This document shows, piece by piece, positions 48,619-58,506 of a stretch of 64,000 nucleotides of DNA. The stretch is from positions 126,501 through 190,500 of the forward strand of contig NC_090136.1 in the NCBI RefSeq assembly GCF_017916325.1. Direction: 5' to 3'. This stretch comes from Leishmania martiniquensis. Taxonomy: Eukaryota; Euglenozoa; Kinetoplastea; Trypanosomatida; Trypanosomatidae. Made by a program: the position numbers and the translations under genes. The notes under the pieces are model-generated. The model was not told where the DNA came from. It ran no database searches and saw only the letters and a list, made by a program, of their open reading frames with translations. Each line of letters starts with the position of its first letter. Positions within the stretch are counted from its first letter, which is position 1.

Positions 48619-50136
48619 CCGACGAAGCCGAGGCGTGCTTCTCTCTGTCTGTTTGTCTGTGTATGTGTGTGTGTGTGCGGCGCCGCCTGCACAGGACAAA
48701 TTTTCGATGTACATGACAAGAAACGGATGGTGGGCAGGATCACCCCGCGGTGGGGCGGCGGCCGCCGTTCTCTTGCTCTCTCTCTCCGTGTATGGCTGAG
48801 CGCAGTGGATAGTGACGCCTTCCCCCCCCCCTCACACTTACACACGCGCACACACCCGCAGGTGGGGCGGTGGCCGCAGTGTTGGGCTCGTGGATTAGAT
48901 GATGGACAAAGAAGGAAGGCCGAAATTGACAGAGACAGAGAGGACGCCAGCGGCGCAGAGGGCTCATCGGGGGCAGCGTCGGCGCACGCACACCCGCACA
49001 CTCACGCGTGCGCGCATCTCTTCCGGTCTTCTCTCTCACCTCCACCTACCGCACTGCCGCCTCCCCGCCGACTCGCACCATCGCTGCGGCTTCTTCCGCA
49101 CGCGTGTCGCCGCCGTTAGCGAGCGTGTGGGTGTGTGGGTGTGGGTGCCATTCCCCCCTCCTCCTCCCCCCTTCTCCCCTCATTTTGTGTGCCCTTGACC
49201 GCCGTGATGGAAGCGGGTGCAAGGAGGGCGCGCCTTTGTGTGTGTGTGTGAGACAGACAGAGACAAGATCACTGCGGCGCTCATGTACAGGACAACGTTT
49301 TATTAAGCCCTCCCCTCCCCCCTCCGGTCTCTCTGCCCCCCCTCCTCCCTCCCTCCCCTTTTCTTGCGCTCCAGGCTCGCATGCGGCGGAGGCGATGCGG
49401 GAGAGAAGGAGGAGGGGAGGGAGGGGGCGGCCATGACCCTCGTCCGCGTTTCAGCTGGTTGGTTGGCTGGCTGTCGGTGGTCGCCGCCGCCGCCGCCTCG
49501 CGTGATGGACCACCACCGCCACCGTCATGATCCCGCTCTTCCTTCCCGGTGCGTCCTCTCCACGGCGACGCCAACGCGCCCGCACGCCAGCGCACACATG
49601 TCCATTCACCTCTACACGCACGCAACACACACCTACACACACACACACACACGCGCGCGGATCGCGTGACGCCTCACGGACGGGCACCGCACTCGTCACC
49701 GACGCTATTTGAATCGCAGCGGCATCGGCAGCGAGGGGGAGACACAACAAAGGAACAAAAAACGGCGCAGTCCCCCTCCCCCAAAAAAAACTGCAAGATT
49801 AAAGAAAAAAGGCACGAAGGGAAAGAGCCGCGAGGCTGCGAGTGCGTCCGTCGCTGCGGTGACCCTCTTCGTTCGTCGTTGTAGTGAGAGGTGAGAGAGG
49901 GAGGGGGGTATTTGTCAGCAGCAGCAGCAGCAGAGACGTTGGTGCAGGCACGTCTCACTCGCGCGGCTGCCACTTCTGCGCTTGCAGAAGTGGCAGCGCT
50001 GTCATCCGTTGCCTCATTTCTCTCTCGTGCACGCGTTCGCGTCTTCGTTTTCATTTACCGGTGTGTCTCGACCGCTTCGGATCGGCTCCGGCGCTGTGCG
50101 GTGCAAGACGCAGTGCCCCCCTCCCCCTCCCCCCTC
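48619..50136. other. Intergenic region (1.5 kb) with hairpin
   Basis: No gene is supported. It contains TG/CA runs (48661-48677, 49235-49250, 49621-49652), A-rich stretches around 49755-49811, a CAG-type triplet run at about 49918-49933 and a 14-bp hairpin at 49966-49997. Confidence 0.6.
49966..49997. repeat. 14-bp perfect hairpin with 4-nt loop
   Basis: GCTGCCACTTCTGC (49966-49979) is the exact reverse complement of GCAGAAGTGGCAGC (49984-49997) around loop GCTT. It is 139 bp upstream of the next ATG, possibly in the 5' UTR. Confidence 0.88.
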
Positions 50137-52980
50137 ATGGAGGAAGCTCGCTGCCCGAAGACAGACACCGGCACCGCGGCTGGCCTCCGCACGAGCGCGG
50201 CGGCGGCCACTGGGGTGAGCAGCGGTACGAAGGGGGCGACGGCGATGCCAACGCGTCGAGAGCCGTGCGGGTCGACGTTGAGCTTCGCCCTCCCAGAGGT
50301 CCTTCCTGCCGCAGCAGCGGAAGGCGACGGCATTAATACGTCAGGAAGCTCTGCGCCACCACCGCCGCTCACGCTCGACATGCAGCGCCGTGACCTGAAA
50401 ACGAATCCCTCGCCGGGTCGCACGACGGCCACGGCCTCGGGCACACCGGCAGACGCCGTCGGTGTGCAGAAGCAGTCGAGCTCGCCCTACCTCAGCGGGC
50501 CGTCCTTGTACGCGTCAACGCCCTCTCTCTCACGCAATGGCAGCGCCGGTGTCTGCGGTCTCCTCGACACGAGCCGGGCGCACCTCGCCGCAGCACAGCG
50601 TACCTGTGGAACGACGGCGGCGGCCGGGTCTGGCCGCCTGCACGAGTACAACCTCAGCGTCAGCCCTTCCACAAGCACGCAACGGGCTGCGGTCACCCCG
50701 TGCTGGACCTCTAGCCTTCACGATATGCTCGCGTCATCGCCGGCCACTGCCGCTGCCGCCTCGGCGACGCGTGTCGCTGCTCACAGTCCGAGCAATGCCC
50801 CTCGCGCAGGGGCAGACAACGACGCGCAAGGGCAGCACTCTGCGTCGCGCGTCGCTCCCGCGCAGCAGGCGCTGCGGGAGGCCTTGGTGCACGTCCTGCA
50901 GCGAGAACGGGTGCGAGCACTCCTCACCCGTGCCTGGGGCCTGTGGCGGCTGCTCCAAGCACTGCGGCTGAACGAGCGCCGGCATGACAGCAGAGACGAC
51001 TTGGCTGGTAAGGCGGAGCGGGAGGGGCTGTCACCGACGCTCAGCGCCGGTCAGCAGCATCCAGGGGGGCAGCCACCGGTGTCTACAGCAGCGAGGCACA
51101 CCTTCTCCCGCCATCGTTACGTCGACGCCGCCGTCCACACGCGGTCGAACGTGTTAGCCCACCCGCACCCCCTCACGACCGACAGCCCCTTCTCCTCTGC
51201 GCATCAGTGGAAGTCACCTGTAGACCCCGAAGGCACACTCAGCGGCGCTTTCGAGCCAAAAGAGGCAACCAGCGCGTCTGCCTCTCTACCGACGTGGACC
51301 CCGCTCGGTGGCGTCGGCACTGGGGTGCCTTGCTGCGGCATCATCACCACCGCCGGCGTCGACGACGACGACGATGGACTGCGCGACCTGGACGACGGCG
51401 TCGAGGTGTCGCAGCAGACAGAGCTGCGGCAGCGCCAACAGCGCTCCCGCGGCGGCTCCGCCATGGACGCCGCGCTCGCGGCCACCAGCATAGTCCCCTC
51501 ACTAACGGCGATGAGTAATGCGTCGGCGAAGCAGTCGCTAAGTTGGCCGTCCCAGTCACTCGTGCAGCTTCCGGTGCTCGAGGAGGTACTCAGCGCCTCC
51601 TTTGCCCAGACGCCAACGACCGCGTCGGTGCCAGCGCTTGGCACCACCGATAGCATCGAGACCTCGCTCTCCGCCGGTGCTGCGCTGCTCGCCGAAACTA
51701 TGGCAGGGCAGTCGGGCTCCAAAAGCAACGCCGCGACAGCGACAGCCGCCGCCGTCGGAATAGAACGGAAAAAAAGTGTCGTGCAGCACGTACTCGCAGG
51801 TAAGTCGCCGCAGAAGGTGTCGCCGCACCGCGGCCCCACGAATTTCCTAGGCGGTGGTGTCGCCGGCAGTGGTGCGGCACTCAGCTTCGAGGGGTCGCCC
51901 TCGCGGCCGCAGTCGAGCATGGAGGCGCCCGTCGTGATACGAGGCCCCCTCTTGCGTCCGCACCGTCCACGCAGCGGCGGTGGCGGCGGCGGAGTGGGCC
52001 TCATGGCGAGCGATTCCGAGGACCACAGCAGCTCTTCACTGATGTGCACGTCACAGGGCCGTCAGGCTGGCGGAGTCAGCGGCGTTTGGGGGTCGCCGAG
52101 AGACTGCGACTCGGCGCGCAGCCGCAGCATGACGCCGTTGCCTATGTCGCTGTTCACAGTGACGACGGCGTCCCAGTTGCTGGCACGTGAAGCGGAAGAC
52201 CGCGTGGCGGTGCAGACGCGTGAGGAGCAGCGGCGCCTCCGCCTCCAACGCGACATGTCCGCCGTCATGGACCAGCTCATGATGGCCGCGCTGCGCCGTC
52301 GATCAAGCGAGCGTGGTCTGCATCCATCGTTGCGTGCCTCAGCGGTAGCATCGCCAGTTCCTCAAGAGAGCGATGACAGTAGCGACGAAAGCTGCATCGA
52401 CGATGAGCGTGGGGGCGACAACGCCGCTCGTTGCATCAACTTTCTGTGCGAAGGCGCTGTGGAAGCGCGACGTGGAAGCGCCACGTCAGGAAGCGCGGAA
52501 GTCGTCGCATCATGGGGATCGGCACCCCGTATTTCCGCCGCCTCGCCACCTCCCGTCCAGCTCGTCGCCACATCGCGGTCAGAGCAACGGTCACTGAGCC
52601 CATACGCTGAGGTGAAGGGTGCGCAGCCGTATTGTCAGCGAAGCCGTCGGACAGAGGGAGAAGGTCGCCAGTGCGACGAGACCGAGGAGCGGGCGCGGGG
52701 TAGCCGAAGCCATGAAGACGAGGAGGCCATTGACGTGTCTACCGCTCTCAGCGAGCCTTCAGTGCGCGCCTTACGCTCCACACTCCAGTGGGGCGCGAAC
52801 GTACTCGACGCCATCACGATCACGACAGACGCTGAGGTCAGCACGGACCAGGTCATGAGCACCGCGGCGACGCCGAGGGCGGTGTCGCCGCGGAGGCCGT
52901 CGTCTCGGCTATCGCGCGAATCTCATCCTGACGGGAAGAGAGAGGGTGATGGTGCGCTGAGGCGCACGCGACGCCTTTAG
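50137..52980 (+). CDS. Kinetoplastid hypothetical protein, low complexity
   Basis: The 947-residue protein is not recognised. Most of it is Ser/Ala/Thr-rich and likely disordered. One helical, conserved-looking stretch is ALREALVHVLQRERVRALLTRAWGLWRLLQALRLNERR (nt about 50865-50980), and another is LLAREAEDRVAVQTREEQRRLRLQRDMSAVMDQLMMAALRRRS (nt about 52175-52305), with coiled-coil-like character. An acidic patch DDDDDGLRDLDDGVEV lies around nt 51361-51408. No catalytic motif, signal peptide or membrane segment is seen. The first ATG is 50137; the frame extends upstream only through UTR-like sequence that opens with GTG. Confidence 0.7.
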   Translation: MEEARCPKTDTGTAAGLRTSAAAATGVSSGTKGATAMPTRREPCGSTLSFALPEVLPAAAAEGDGINTSGSSAPPPPLTLDMQRRDLKTNPSPGRTTATASGTPADAVGVQKQSSSPYLSGPSLYASTPSLSRNGSAGVCGLLDTSRAHLAAAQRTCGTTAAAGSGRLHEYNLSVSPSTSTQRAAVTPCWTSSLHDMLASSPATAAAASATRVAAHSPSNAPRAGADNDAQGQHSASRVAPAQQALREALVHVLQRERVRALLTRAWGLWRLLQALRLNERRHDSRDDLAGKAEREGLSPTLSAGQQHPGGQPPVSTAARHTFSRHRYVDAAVHTRSNVLAHPHPLTTDSPFSSAHQWKSPVDPEGTLSGAFEPKEATSASASLPTWTPLGGVGTGVPCCGIITTAGVDDDDDGLRDLDDGVEVSQQTELRQRQQRSRGGSAMDAALAATSIVPSLTAMSNASAKQSLSWPSQSLVQLPVLEEVLSASFAQTPTTASVPALGTTDSIETSLSAGAALLAETMAGQSGSKSNAATATAAAVGIERKKSVVQHVLAGKSPQKVSPHRGPTNFLGGGVAGSGAALSFEGSPSRPQSSMEAPVVIRGPLLRPHRPRSGGGGGGVGLMASDSEDHSSSSLMCTSQGRQAGGVSGVWGSPRDCDSARSRSMTPLPMSLFTVTTASQLLAREAEDRVAVQTREEQRRLRLQRDMSAVMDQLMMAALRRRSSERGLHPSLRASAVASPVPQESDDSSDESCIDDERGGDNAARCINFLCEGAVEARRGSATSGSAEVVASWGSAPRISAASPPPVQLVATSRSEQRSLSPYAEVKGAQPYCQRSRRTEGEGRQCDETEERARGSRSHEDEEAIDVSTALSEPSVRALRSTLQWGANVLDAITITTDAEVSTDQVMSTAATPRAVSPRRPSSRLSRESHPDGKREGDGALRRTRRL

Positions 52981-53035
52981 CAGTGCCCTTATGATTTACT
53001 TTCTCTGCCCCCCCTTTCTCCTCTTCTCCCTCCCC

Positions 53036-53325
53036 GTTGGCACGACAGAGCCGCATCGCTTCTGCTGGTAAACACAGGGCGATGACTCACGGTCCATGTC
53101 GGCGGTCAAGGTCCTCCATCGCACGGCGTCACACCGGCCCGCGAACGCACCGCCGATGTAGTCGGCGACGTGTCAGCGTGGCTTGAGCGGATAGGCAGGT
53201 GGGCAGAGCTCTACTCGGGGAGAGGGGCCCTGCTGGGGTGACGGAGTCGCCGCACTGCTCGCACGCGCGTTTGTGCCTGCCCGCCGCTTCGCACCACGAT
53301 GCGATGGGGTTGGCGGGGCAGGCCG
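53036..53325 (+). repeat. Dispersed intergenic repeat, copy 5 (diverged)
   Basis: The left part (TTGGCACGACAGAGCCGCAT...CTTCTGCTGG) matches 24433-24462. The middle GACGTGTCAGCGTGGCTTGAGCG matches GACGTGGCAGCGTGACTCGAGCG of copies 1 and 4. The right part CACCACGATGCGATGGGGTTGG...CAGGCCGGTGC matches the right end of copy 1. It contains an extra insert of about 60 bp in the middle. It is the most degenerate but most complete copy. Confidence 0.65.
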
Positions 53326-53711
53326 GTGCCCTCCCCTCCCCTCCCACCCACCCCCGGCGGAGGGGGAGGTGGGCTGAGTGTGTTGTGCGGCTCGCGTTCT
53401 GCTGCCGAGCGTTTGGGGACGGCATCGGGCGAGGAAACGACGCGAGGGCGTCAGTCAACGCGGCTTGTGGTATGCATTGGATGTGTCGGTGGGCAGGTGG
53501 CCGTGCACACAGGCACGGGGCGGGGAAGTCGGAGGAGCAACGCGCCTGGCAGCGCCCCCTCCCCTCCCCCTCATGAGGAGGAGAGAGCGGTGTGGAGTGT
53601 GGCGTTGTGCTCGGTGCGATGCGCATGCGCGTCGTCATCATCGCCACAGTCCAGCGCGCGTGCTCTACGAGAGCGACTTCGAATCGAAAGTGGCGGAGGT
53701 GCGACTCGAAA

Positions 53712-53743
53712 GGGCGGCTGTGGCGGCGCCGCCACAGCCGCCC
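53712..53743. repeat. Perfect 32-bp palindrome
   Basis: The 16-nt arm GGGCGGCTGTGGCGGC (53712-53727) is followed without spacer by its exact reverse complement (53728-53743). It lies about 650 bp before the Hsp70-like ATG. Perfect long palindromes of this GC content are uncommon by chance; it could be a regulatory hairpin or a recombination scar. Confidence 0.92.
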
Positions 53744-54400
53744 CACCCGCCCTGCCACCCACCACCCCGTATAGTTGTCTCACTCTGCTTTCTCTGTTCT
53801 ATGGCCGCTTTCGTGGCGGTGAAGGGGGGAGGAGGAGGAGGGGAGGGCACTTGCGATGCGCTCCTCCATCGATGTGCGCATCCTCCCTCCCCCCACGTCA
53901 CCCCTCCATCCTCTTCATTTTTTTTTGCTGTCCCGCGTCTGCTTCCGTTCTGTCTGTCAACTCTTCCCCTTCCCCCCACCACCACCACCACCCTTCGCCA
54001 GCGCGCAGCGCCTCCCCGTTCCGCCTCGTCCTCCGTTGACATCACCACCACCGTCATTGCTCCATGCTCACTCTGCCGTGGGTGCACGGCGGCGGGTGTG
54101 CACACGGTTCCGTCGATCCCCTCTCTCTTTCTCTCGCTCTGTCCCTCGCTCGCACGCAAGCTCATCTGCTCTTCTTTCTGTATCTCTTCTCACCCTCTCT
54201 GTGCCTTCACGGGCAGCTATTCAACCAGTGGGCAAAGAGAAAGAGAGAGCACGTGCGCTGCACACGACGGCGTGCACTCGCTCGGCTCGACCACAGTGAG
54301 CGTAACACACACACGCACGACACACACTAGACACACACAGAAACCGAAACGGAGGAGAGGGGGGGCGCCGACATCTCATTACGCGCGAGGGGTCCCGAAG

Positions 54401-57400
54401 ATGCGTTCAGCAGCTTACCTTTCCCCTCGCCCATGCCCGACGTCAAGACCGTTGGCGCTGCGCCGCTGCCACCGCCGTGGCTGTGCGCGCACAACCCCGG
54501 CGTGGATGTTGCTGCTGCTTCTGAGTATGGCGGTGTTGGTGTTGGACGGAGTCGGCCTGGCTCCCTTCAGTGATGCCTTGCTGCCGCGCCGCCGCGCGCT
54601 GGGGCTCTTTGCGATGGCCGCGGGTGAGGCAGACGCCGCCGCCGCCGCCCCACCGCTGCCGCTGACGATTACTGAAACAGAACTCATTTCGGTCGACCTC
54701 GGGCACGACAGCGTCAAGGTGAGTGCCTGGCGGGTTCCGCAGCAGCTGGTGCCGCGCAGCGAGGCGGCACTGGGTGGCGCGGCGGCCGCAGCGGTCAGCC
54801 TCGGCTCCGCGTCGATCGTCCTTAACGATCAGGCGAACCGTAAGAGCCCACCGTGCATGGCATTTCGGTACGTCCGAGACCCGACCGCCGCTTCGAACAG
54901 CGGCGGGGCCCGCAGCGGCACCGGCCCAGGGATGCTGAGCGATGGCGAGAAGCCCCATTTGCATCGCGACGACACGGCGCTGCGGCCGCGCGGCTACCAG
55001 CTAGAGCGCACCTTTGCGGAAGAGGCGCTCGCGCTAGCGCCGCGCTTCCCGATGCAGGTGGTGTGCAGCGCGGCGCACATGCTCGGCTACACCGCAGACG
55101 CCACGAGCGCGACGGCCGCGGAATCCTCGATACACGCGCTGAAACCGGAGCAGCTGAGGGTGGCATACAGCTACTCTGTGGCGCCCCTCACGGGATGGGG
55201 GCCGGCAGTCGCGGCACCAGCGAACGGAACCGATGAGGTCCAGCAGCAGCGGAACGACGTGATCGGGCGTCAAGCGCTCGGTGTATACGTGCCCTTCTTC
55301 ACCACGAGTAGCACGTCTGATCAGCATGCGGCGGCCGGCAACCAACGTCCTGCGAGCGCCGCCACCGCCAACGGGGTGCTTTTTTCACCGGAGGAACTGA
55401 CGGCAATGCTGCTCGGCTACGCACGTCGCACGGCTGAGAAAGCCGACGCGGCCGACAACGCGCTCGGCGAAGAGGACCAGCAGCTCTTGGCGAGGATGCG
55501 AAGGGGCGCTGGCAACCACACCAGCAGCGCTGATGCCACGTCCGTCGCCGTCCGCTACGCTGCGCTGACGGTGCCCATCCACTCCAGCGTCGCGCAGCGA
55601 CAGGCGCTTGTGGATGCGGCGGCTTTGGCCGGCCTGCGCGTGGTGCGCCTCGTCCACAGTACAAGCGGGGCAGCAGCGCAGCTGGCCTACATGAAGTCCG
55701 AGCAGGTTCTGAAGCCCGACAAGGTGCAGTACGTCATGATTTACGACATGGGCAGCCAGCAGGCTGAGGTCGCCATCTTCGGCTTCGCGGCGCTGCCGGC
55801 GGCCGTAGCGAGCCGAACCAAGCGGCAAGGGAACATGGAGCTGCTGGCGCTGGTCGGCAACCGCACGCTCGGCGGCGCCGCCTTTGACGCGTGCATCGCC
55901 CACCACTGGGACGCGCGGTACTTCGGCCGCCGCGTGCTGAGCGGGGCTGCCGCGTCGGAAGACCGCAGCGGCGCGGCGCGGCAGACTGCGGTGAAGGAGC
56001 GCGGCAGCCTCCTGCGTGCTGCGCAGCGTGCGAAGGAGGTGCTCTCAGCGAACTTCGAGGCGCATGTCACCATCGACGGCATCCATGCCGATCCGTCGCG
56101 CTTCGATGCGGTGGGGCAGCAGGAGCTACAGCAGCGCCGCGTCACCGTCACGGCGGACGGCGGTCTGCTGAGCCTCCGCCTCAGCCGCGAAGACTTCGAG
56201 GGCCTGTGCAAGCCTCTTTTCGACGCCGCTGTGGGGCTTCGGGACGACGCCATCGCCGCCACCGGCGGCCTCCTCAGGGGCCCCGGCACCCTCGACCGTT
56301 TGGAGGTCATCGGTGGCGGTGCGCGAATACCGCTGCTGCTGCAGCGGCTCGGCGAGGGCTATCGCGGTGGCGTCGTGGATCGCACCCTCAACGGCGACGA
56401 GGCGGCCGTCACGGGCACGACGCTCCTGGCCGTGTCGAGCGCTCCGCGTGCGCTTGGGATGCGCGGCACTCAGGCTCTGCCGCGCCTTCACGTGCGCGAG
56501 TGGCTGACCAACGCCATCTACGCCTCGGCTGAACTACGCAGCACAGACGCCGAAGCGGCTGCCGCGCCGGACGTGCGCCTCCTGTTCCCAGCGCGGAACA
56601 CAACACTGCCTGCGACGCGTAGCCTGCGTGTGCGACTGGCAGCCGCGGCTCTGTTGCCCACCGACAGCGTCATCGTCACGTTGTACTCGGGCCCCGAGGC
56701 GGACACCGCCTACGCCAGTCGCAAGGGCTCCGACGCCGCCCCGTTGGCGGACCCTGCCGTCGATGCGGCCTCAGCGACGTTGGTGATGAGCTGCCCCGCC
56801 TGCTACGTACAGGTCTGCACCGTGGAGGGGGTGCACGAAGCCGCGAAGCAGCTGCTGGCGCAGGAGACGCAGCGGAGTAGTGGGCCAAGCGGTACCAGGC
56901 CAAGCCGCCAGCAGGCTCGCCTAGCCGGTGCAGAGGTGGTGGTCGAGGTGGTCGCCACCGTCAGTGGCATCCCGCATTGTGGCGTCGCGTACCTGCGCGC
57001 CGATGTGGAGGTGGCCGACGCGGGTCCCAATGTGACGGAGGGCGTGCGCAGCGGAAGCTCAGCCCCTGGGGCAGCGGTAGAGGAGCTGCCGCACAAGAGG
57101 AACAGCAGCAGTGGCGAGGGTGCTGGCGTGGCAGAGGGCCGCGAGGGTGACGAGCCGGGCGAAAGAGGGGGGGAGGGGAGTATTCCTGGGCACTCCAGCG
57201 ACAGCGCGACCGCGTCGAACGAGTCCCTGCCGTCGCAGCCGCACGTGGAGGTGCACGTGGAGGTGCGCGTTGCAGCACTCCCTCTGCGCGTGTCGAGCAG
57301 CGCCGCCGCAGCTGGCGTGGGGATGAAGCGACTGGGCTACAACATGAACGCGGCCGAGCTCACCTTCTCGCGAGGGCGAGTGCGGGCGCTGCAAGCGATG

Positions 57401-57676
57401 GACGACGCGCGACTGCGGCGCAGCAGCCTGCGCAACGAGATCGAGGGCATGCTCCTGTGGATCAAGGAGAAGCACCCCACATGGGACTCCCACGATGTCC
57501 AGAGCGAGGCGACGTCGCTGTCTTCTCCCCTGCCGGGATGGCGCACGACGGTTCGTGAGGTGGGCCACTGGCTCGATGACTTCGGCGACACCGCAAGCGT
57601 CACCGAGCTTGAGGAACGTCTGCGCATCATTTTTGGTGTCCAGGCAGCCGTGCGTGAGGTGGTCAGACAATTATAA
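54401..57676 (+). CDS. ER large Hsp70 (Grp170/Lhs1-like)
   Basis: The 1091-residue protein is a large Hsp70-family chaperone. A hydrophobic segment MLLLLLSMAVLVLDGVGL starts at residue 36 and fits a signal peptide, especially if the second ATG (54506) is used. The nucleotide-binding domain starts ISVDLGHDSVKVSAW (about 96), has RKSPPCMAFRYV, the phosphate-2 loop MIYDMGSQQAEVAIFGF (about 446) and the adenosine motif VIGGGARIPLLLQRL (about 637). A beta domain, an acidic Gly/Glu-rich linker (nt 57061-57240) and a helical C-terminal lid follow. Lumenal Grp170 proteins act as exchange factors for BiP. No KDEL-like tail is seen (it ends VVRQL). The frame extends 341 codons upstream through UTR sequence only. 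Confidence 0.88.
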   Translation: MRSAAYLSPRPCPTSRPLALRRCHRRGCARTTPAWMLLLLLSMAVLVLDGVGLAPFSDALLPRRRALGLFAMAAGEADAAAAAPPLPLTITETELISVDLGHDSVKVSAWRVPQQLVPRSEAALGGAAAAAVSLGSASIVLNDQANRKSPPCMAFRYVRDPTAASNSGGARSGTGPGMLSDGEKPHLHRDDTALRPRGYQLERTFAEEALALAPRFPMQVVCSAAHMLGYTADATSATAAESSIHALKPEQLRVAYSYSVAPLTGWGPAVAAPANGTDEVQQQRNDVIGRQALGVYVPFFTTSSTSDQHAAAGNQRPASAATANGVLFSPEELTAMLLGYARRTAEKADAADNALGEEDQQLLARMRRGAGNHTSSADATSVAVRYAALTVPIHSSVAQRQALVDAAALAGLRVVRLVHSTSGAAAQLAYMKSEQVLKPDKVQYVMIYDMGSQQAEVAIFGFAALPAAVASRTKRQGNMELLALVGNRTLGGAAFDACIAHHWDARYFGRRVLSGAAASEDRSGAARQTAVKERGSLLRAAQRAKEVLSANFEAHVTIDGIHADPSRFDAVGQQELQQRRVTVTADGGLLSLRLSREDFEGLCKPLFDAAVGLRDDAIAATGGLLRGPGTLDRLEVIGGGARIPLLLQRLGEGYRGGVVDRTLNGDEAAVTGTTLLAVSSAPRALGMRGTQALPRLHVREWLTNAIYASAELRSTDAEAAAAPDVRLLFPARNTTLPATRSLRVRLAAAALLPTDSVIVTLYSGPEADTAYASRKGSDAAPLADPAVDAASATLVMSCPACYVQVCTVEGVHEAAKQLLAQETQRSSGPSGTRPSRQQARLAGAEVVVEVVATVSGIPHCGVAYLRADVEVADAGPNVTEGVRSGSSAPGAAVEELPHKRNSSSGEGAGVAEGREGDEPGERGGEGSIPGHSSDSATASNESLPSQPHVEVHVEVRVAALPLRVSSSAAAAGVGMKRLGYNMNAAELTFSRGRVRALQAMDDARLRRSSLRNEIEGMLLWIKEKHPTWDSHDVQSEATSLSSPLPGWRTTVREVGHWLDDFGDTASVTELEERLRIIFGVQAAVREVVRQL

Positions 57677-58506
57677 CGGACGGACAAGAGCGAAGAGGGG
57701 GAGGGGGAAGGCGGTGGTGCGCAGGCAGGGCCACATCAGCATCTCGGTCACTACGGTAGAGGGGCGGGCGCGCAGTGGATGAGATGCGTTGGTGAGGGCC
57801 GCGCGATCCTCCGACCCCGGTACGGTGACGCACACGCGTGCTCCGCCCCCTCTGCCGCGGCGGCAATCACCGTTGCCCGCCCGTCCCGCTCATGGCGGAT
57901 GGGCTCACGGCGCGAGAGGAGAGAGGGGAGGCACTTCGTCGCCCGATTACGTTGCACGGCGCCTGCCCTCTCTGAAAGTGGCGAGCCGTCGTGCGCCGTC
58001 CACGGCCAGCAGACAAGAGAGCCATATATGTTTCCCCTTACGCGCGCCCTCACGGGGATGGGCAAAGGGGGGAGGGCATTCCGTCTCACCTGCCCGTCCC
58101 CCATCCAGCCTCTGGCGCGCCTCCTTCAACCGGTGCGTGGACGCGCACGCTCGCATGTGAACCTTCAGCGGCAGCCTTCTCGTCTCCGCATCTTCTTCCA
58201 CCCCTCCTCCTCCTTCCCCTTTTTCCTCGCGCACCCGCTTCGGGCGTAGTCGAGCACGTGACGAGACCGCACTTGCGCTGGCAGCCACGCCCCGACAGGC
58301 ACTCAGGAAGGGACTCTGCCCCGCTCGAGAGTGGACCTCTTCGCTTTTATTTCTTTCTTCTCCCTCCCTCCCTCCCATCTCCCCCCCTAACCGCGTTTCG
58401 AAGTCTCTCAGGGAGAAATTTAAAAAAAGGGGGAGACGCTGTTGGCCAAACCGCTCGCACACACACACACAGCACACAGCACATTAGGCCGTGAGAGCGC
58501 ACAGCA
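57677..58506. other. Intergenic region before MPP beta
   Basis: No gene is seen. It contains a C/T-rich stretch at 58195-58230 and the predicted splice acceptor listed next; a CA run lies at 58458-58478. Confidence 0.6.
58336..58403 (+). promoter_or_regulatory. Predicted trans-splice acceptor of MPP beta
   Basis: A pyrimidine tract (58336-58388) precedes the AG at 58402-58403, about 100 nt before the ATG at 58507. Pattern-based prediction. Confidence 0.4.

Larger units (their letters stand above)
52981..54400. other. Intergenic region (1.4 kb) with repeat copy and palindrome
   Basis: No gene is supported; long open frames here are Pro/Arg/Cys-rich and continue into the Hsp70-like frame by chance. 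It holds a dispersed repeat copy (53036-53325), a 32-bp palindrome (53712-53743) and pyrimidine tracts (53880-53990, 54113-54200) suitable as splice signals. Confidence 0.6.

Noticed and set aside
53378..54400. 341-codon N-terminal extension of the Hsp70-like frame
   Set aside because: It opens at GTG, translates CT and CA repeats and crosses a palindrome and splice-like tracts. Leishmania genes normally start at ATG, and Hsp70 homology begins after 54401.
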